Assembly (NCBI GenBank): GCA_016927635.1
Contig: JAFGMJ010000112.1
Span: 1-8,966 of the forward strand
Length of the DNA: 8,966 bases
Origin: Actinomycetota bacterium
Lineage (GTDB): Bacteria > Actinomycetota > Humimicrobiia > Humimicrobiales > Humimicrobiaceae
Reading direction: 5' to 3'
Shown: piece by piece, positions 5,829-8,966 of the stretch
How positions within the stretch are numbered: the first letter of the stretch is position 1
How the letters are laid out: every line of letters begins with the position of its first letter
Program-made: the position numbers and the translations under genes
The notes under the pieces: generated by a model
Databases searched by the model: none
What the model was told of the DNA's origin: nothing
The model's input: only the letters and a program-made list of their open reading frames with translations

Positions 5829-6708
5829 GGGGCTTGGCAGGGGTTTAAGCGCGCTTATACCCGGGGTTAACACAAGGCCATCAGATGATAAGGTGGAAAA
5901 CAGCATAATGGAAATCCCGGTTTCAAAAATAGCACCCAATAAAAACCAGCCCAGGCAAAATTTTGAAAAGGAAGCATTAAATGAACTTGCAGATTCTATA
6001 AAGGAATTCGGGATAATCCAGCCAATAATAGTCCGAAGCCTTGACAGGGGAGGTATGTACGAGATTATTTCCGGTGAAAGAAGATACAGAGCTGCAAAAA
6101 TGCTTGATCTTTCTACAGTCCCATGCATAGTAAATCATGACGTAAATGATCTTAATTCGCTTGAGATCGCACTTATTGAGAATATTCAAAGAGAAAATCT
6201 TACGCCCATTGAATTGTCTCACACTTTTAAGCAGCTTATTGACGAGTTAAGCTTAACACATGAAGATCTTTCAAAAAGAATCGGTAAAAGCAGGGCAGCA
6301 ATAACAAATTCATTAAGATTGCTACTTTTGCCTGTTGAAATACAGAAAATGGTTAACGATCAAAAAATAAGTGCAGGTCATGCTAGAGCCCTTCTTGCAA
6401 TTGAAGATAAAGAAACTCAGTTCATGCTGGCCAATAAGATAATCGAAAATGATTTAAGTGTTAGGGAAACAGAAAAACTTGTTGCTAAGCAAAATAAACT
6501 TAAAGAAAAAAGCGCCACGCAAAATAGCCCTGGAAAAAACCTGAAACTTATGCAATTCAACAAGCTACCGGAAGTTGAAAAAGCTGTTGCAGATTTTTTA
6601 TCGGCACCCGTGAGCATAAAAATTGGCAAAAACAAGGGTAAAATAGAGATACTTTTTGGTTCAGTCATAGATTTTGAAAGGATAGTGCATAAAATAATTG
6701 ACAGCTAA
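5815..6708 (+). CDS. parB: ParB/Spo0J chromosome-partition CTPase and parS-binding protein
   Basis: This 297-aa protein has the full ParB layout. The N-terminal tail RGLGRGLSALIP (5-16) is the kind known to stimulate ParA. The CTP-binding domain follows, with NQPRQNF (44-50), SGERRYRAAK (86-95) and ENIQREN (122-128). A helix-turn-helix parS-reading domain is centred on LTHEDLSKRIGKSRAAITNSLRLL (147-170). A linker leads to the C-terminal dimerisation segment, where GKIEILFGSVIDFERI (275-290) is typical. In the family it loads on parS as a CTP-dependent clamp, spreads, and recruits SMC. The two perfect parS sites upstream (172-187, 2085-2100) are its expected targets. It overlaps parA by 14 bp, which implies coupled translation and a fixed ParA:ParB ratio. 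Confidence 0.97.
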   Translation: MNQSRGLGRGLSALIPGVNTRPSDDKVENSIMEIPVSKIAPNKNQPRQNFEKEALNELADSIKEFGIIQPIIVRSLDRGGMYEIISGERRYRAAKMLDLSTVPCIVNHDVNDLNSLEIALIENIQRENLTPIELSHTFKQLIDELSLTHEDLSKRIGKSRAAITNSLRLLLLPVEIQKMVNDQKISAGHARALLAIEDKETQFMLANKIIENDLSVRETEKLVAKQNKLKEKSATQNSPGKNLKLMQFNKLPEVEKAVADFLSAPVSIKIGKNKGKIEILFGSVIDFERIVHKIIDS

Positions 6709-7576
6709 AGATATTTCTGCCACCAGGCCAGAATGGCTTAAAAAAAGAATAAGCTTAAATAATAATAATATTTCAGAAATAAAACAGCTTTTAGAAGATT
6801 TAAAATTAAACACAGTTTGCCAAAGTGCGAAATGCCCAAATATTTTTGAATGTTTCAGCAAGAAAACAGCCACGTTTATGCTTATGGGCAATATCTGCAC
6901 AAGAAATTGCGCTTTTTGCGGAGTAGCCTCAGGTAAACCTGAAGCGCTGGACAGCAGTGAACCTTTAAATGTTGCAAAGGCTGCAACAAGCTTGAATTTA
7001 AAATATATTGTTCTCACCTCAGTTACCCGGGATGATTTACCGGATGGAGGCACAAGGCACTTTTATGATACCGTAATGAGTATACATAAATTCCTTCCCC
7101 AATCCAAAATAGAATGTCTTATTCCTGATTTTAAAGGCAGCATAACAGGCTTAGAACATCTTCTTTTATCAAAGCCTGATGTTTTAAATCATAACATAGA
7201 AACAATAAATAAAAATTACGGGCTTATAAGAAAGCATGCAGATTATAAAAGGTCTCTTGATGTTTTAAAAAATACAAAAAAAATCAATAATTCCATAATA
7301 ACCAAATCAGGTTTCATGCTTGGCCTTGGAGAAAGCATAGAAGAGGTTAAAACACTTATTTACGACCTTAAAGATGCTTATGTTGACATACTGACAATTG
7401 GACAGTATTTAAGGCCTTCAGATAATAATTACCCCGTACATAAATATTATACTCCAGAAGAATTTGATGAAATAAGGGAATTTGCTGATTCCCTGGGATT
7501 TAAATATGTTGTAGCTGGCCCATATGTCCGTTCATCATATCAGGCCCGGGATGCATTTGTTGCAAGCACTTCATAG
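6698..7576 (+). CDS. lipA: Lipoyl synthase LipA (radical SAM), TTG start
   Basis: This is a 292-aa lipoyl synthase. It inserts two sulfurs into an octanoyl group bound to lipoyl domains of 2-oxoacid dehydrogenases or glycine-cleavage H protein. The auxiliary 4Fe-4S cluster motif is C41-x4-C46-x5-C52 and the radical SAM motif is C67-x3-C71-x2-C74. TSVTRDDLPDGG (107-118), HNIETI (165-170), KSGFMLGLGE (203-212) and RSSYQA (278-283) are further family marks; the RSS serine is a ligand of the auxiliary cluster. The start must be TTG 6698: the preceding in-frame codon is TAA (6695-6697), and the first ATG (M61) falls beyond the first cysteine motif. The gene overlaps parB by 11 bp, with a distant AAGGA (6678-6682). 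No lipB, lplA or lipoyl-domain enzyme is in view, so the octanoyl source is unknown. The position behind parB suggests co-transcription rather than functional linkage. Confidence 0.95.
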   Translation: MTAKDISATRPEWLKKRISLNNNNISEIKQLLEDLKLNTVCQSAKCPNIFECFSKKTATFMLMGNICTRNCAFCGVASGKPEALDSSEPLNVAKAATSLNLKYIVLTSVTRDDLPDGGTRHFYDTVMSIHKFLPQSKIECLIPDFKGSITGLEHLLLSKPDVLNHNIETINKNYGLIRKHADYKRSLDVLKNTKKINNSIITKSGFMLGLGESIEEVKTLIYDLKDAYVDILTIGQYLRPSDNNYPVHKYYTPEEFDEIREFADSLGFKYVVAGPYVRSSYQARDAFVASTS

Positions 7577-7578
7577 AC

Positions 7579-7630
7579 ATAACCTGCTGCCTTTAAGGAA
7601 GGAGAGCATCATCCGGAGACAGCAGGTTAT
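7579..7630. terminator. long inverted repeat between convergent lipA and glnA, probable transcription terminator
   Basis: ATAACCTGCTG (7579-7589) and its exact reverse complement CAGCAGGTTAT (7620-7630) form an 11-bp perfect stem around a 30-base loop. It starts three bases after the lipA stop. Just beyond it, ATGCCGGCAT (7633-7642) is a second small palindrome followed by TTTT. The convergent position fits a terminator shared by both genes. However, the loop is large and neither side has a strong U tract (the + strand has TTATTTAT overlapping the stem end), so it is not a textbook intrinsic terminator. Confidence 0.5.
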
Positions 7631-7643
7631 TTATGCCGGCATT

Positions 7644-8960
7644 TTATAAAATTGGAAGATAATTATCTATCTCATAGTTTGTTACAAAGGTCCTGTACCT
7701 GTCCCACTCAATTTTTTTATTTTCAATAAATTTTTCAAAAACATGCTCTCCAAGTGTTTCTTTTACAAGAGTGCTGTTTTCCATGAATTTTACTGCCTCA
7801 AAAAGATTATCCGGTAAAGTTTCTATACCGCATTCTTCCCTTTTTCTTATATCCCATTCAAATATGTTCTCTTCTACAGGTTCAGACAGGGAATATTTGT
7901 TTTTTATTCCATCAAGTCCTGCAGCCAGCATTACGCTGAAAGCCAGATATGGGTTGCATGCCGGATCTGGTGAACGAAGTTCTATCCTTGTAGCTTTTTC
8001 TCTTCCAGGCTTATACATAGGTACCCTTATCATTGTGGAGCGGTTTCTCCTTGCCCAGGATATATATACAGGAGCCTCATATCCCGGTACAAGACGTTTA
8101 TATGAATTGACCCACTGATTTGTAATAGCACAGATTTCTTTTGAATATTTCAATATGCCTGCTATGAACCATTTTGCTTCAGCAGATAGATTATACTTGT
8201 CGTTGGCATCAAAAAATACATTTTTATCGCCTTTAAATAAAGACTGATGCGTATGCATTCCGCTGCCATTCTGACCATAAAGGGGCTTGGGCATAAATGA
8301 TGCATAGTAACCAGCCCTAGTGGCCACTTCCTTTACAATTGACCTGTATGTCATTGCATTATCAGCCATTGTTAGGGCATCTGTATATCTTAAATCTATT
8401 TCATGCTGTGATGGGGCAACTTCATGGTGGGAATATTCAACGCCAATGCCCATGGATTCGAGATAAAGAATTGTCGTTCTTCTTAAATCGCTTGCAACAG
8501 TGAGAGAAGTCTGGTCAAAGTAACCGCCTTTATCAATAATATCCGGACTGAGCGCTGATTTAAAATAGAAATATTCAAGCTCGGGCCCTACATAATAGGT
8601 ATAACCCATATCTGCAGCTTTTTTTAAAGTCCTTCTTAAAACATATCTTGGGTCTCCGTTAAAATCTGAGCCATCAGGCTGCTTCACATCGCAGAACATC
8701 CTTGCAACACCGTTTTCAGCAGAACTCCATGGAAGTATCTGGAAGGTATTCGGGTCCGGCAAAGCTATAACGTCGCTCTCCTCTATTCTGGAAAAACCCT
8801 CTATTGACGAGCCGTCAAAACCCATACCCTCATCCAGCGCTCCTTCAAGTTCTTCAAAAGTAATCGAAAAGCTTTTTAACATGCCCTGTACATCAGTAAA
8901 CCAGAGTCTGATAAATTTAATTTTATTATCGCGCGCTTTTTTTAATACAAAATCCTTCAT
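7644..8960 (-). CDS. glnA: Glutamine synthetase type I (GSI-alpha-like); start at or beyond the right edge
   Basis: This 438-aa protein is close to B. subtilis GlnA in length and motifs. The enzyme makes glutamine from glutamate, ammonium and ATP as a dodecamer. The N-terminal beta-grasp domain holds FDGSSIEGFSRIEESD (48-63). The catalytic domain has GPELEYF (125-131), the HHEVAPSQHE metal-ligand region (178-187), NGSGMHTHQS (231-240), KRLVPGYEAP (288-297), NRS (306-308) and RIELRSPD (325-332). R58 corresponds to the arginine linked to feedback inhibition in Gram-positive GSI-alpha. Where E. coli has its adenylylated tyrosine (NLYDLPPEE), this protein reads NIFEWDIRKREE (365-376). Phenylalanine in place of tyrosine argues against adenylylation control. 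It is convergent to lipA and its promoter lies outside the window. ATG 8960 gives a sensible N-terminus (MKDFVLKKA), but the frame stays open to the edge, so a few more residues are possible. Confidence 0.95.
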   Translation of the reverse strand: MKDFVLKKARDNKIKFIRLWFTDVQGMLKSFSITFEELEGALDEGMGFDGSSIEGFSRIEESDVIALPDPNTFQILPWSSAENGVARMFCDVKQPDGSDFNGDPRYVLRRTLKKAADMGYTYYVGPELEYFYFKSALSPDIIDKGGYFDQTSLTVASDLRRTTILYLESMGIGVEYSHHEVAPSQHEIDLRYTDALTMADNAMTYRSIVKEVATRAGYYASFMPKPLYGQNGSGMHTHQSLFKGDKNVFFDANDKYNLSAEAKWFIAGILKYSKEICAITNQWVNSYKRLVPGYEAPVYISWARRNRSTMIRVPMYKPGREKATRIELRSPDPACNPYLAFSVMLAAGLDGIKNKYSLSEPVEENIFEWDIRKREECGIETLPDNLFEAVKFMENSTLVKETLGEHVFEKFIENKKIEWDRYRTFVTNYEIDNYLPIL

Positions 8961-8966
8961 TTCATC

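Noticed and set aside
5715..6128. 137-codon open frame on the - strand across the parA-parB overlap
   Set aside because: It is antisense to conserved ParA and ParB motifs and resembles no family. The same holds for the - strand frame at 6661-7053 and the + strand frame at 7771-8118 inside glnA.
6851..6868. TGTTTCAGCAAGAAAACA in lipA as a degenerate parS
   Set aside because: The central CACGTG is missing and the spacing is wrong.

Overview
The window is an AT-rich bacterial chromosome segment. It reads as the origin-proximal neighbourhood typical of monoderm-type bacteria: the 3' end of mnmE, two tandem mnmG genes, rsmG, parA, parB and lipA, all on the + strand, then a convergent glnA on the - strand. 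The glutamine synthetase is of the GSI-alpha type. Both MnmG proteins carry the TINLD..ALMPCN form of their N-terminal motif, which I associate with clostridia-like lineages. These points fit a low-GC Gram-positive-like or deep uncultured lineage, but I cannot name a taxon. No mobile element, RNA gene or CRISPR array is visible, and no gap between genes exceeds about 150 bp.

Layout: 1-132 is the MnmE C-terminus. 133-282 is a gap holding a perfect parS site (172-187) and a possible promoter. 283-2103 and 2123-3988 are two full-length but clearly different MnmG proteins. A second perfect parS (2085-2100) lies inside the last codons of the first copy and encodes its C-terminal VSRET. rsmG (3990-4727) starts one base after the second mnmG stop. 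After a 48-bp gap come parA (4776-5828, with a long polar N-terminal extension), parB (5815-6708, overlapping parA by 14 bp) and lipA (6698-7576, TTG start, overlapping parB by 11 bp). A large inverted repeat separates lipA from glnA (7644-8960), whose start is at or just beyond the right edge.

Functionally, MnmE and MnmG form the enzyme complex that modifies the tRNA wobble uridine (U34). RsmG methylates 16S rRNA. ParA and ParB with the two parS sites make up the chromosome-partition system. LipA makes protein-bound lipoyl cofactors and GlnA assimilates ammonium. The families themselves are ordinary. The unusual parts are the tandem pair of divergent mnmG genes, with family motifs eroded at different places in each copy, and the two identical parS sites that bracket the first copy, one of them written into its reading frame.
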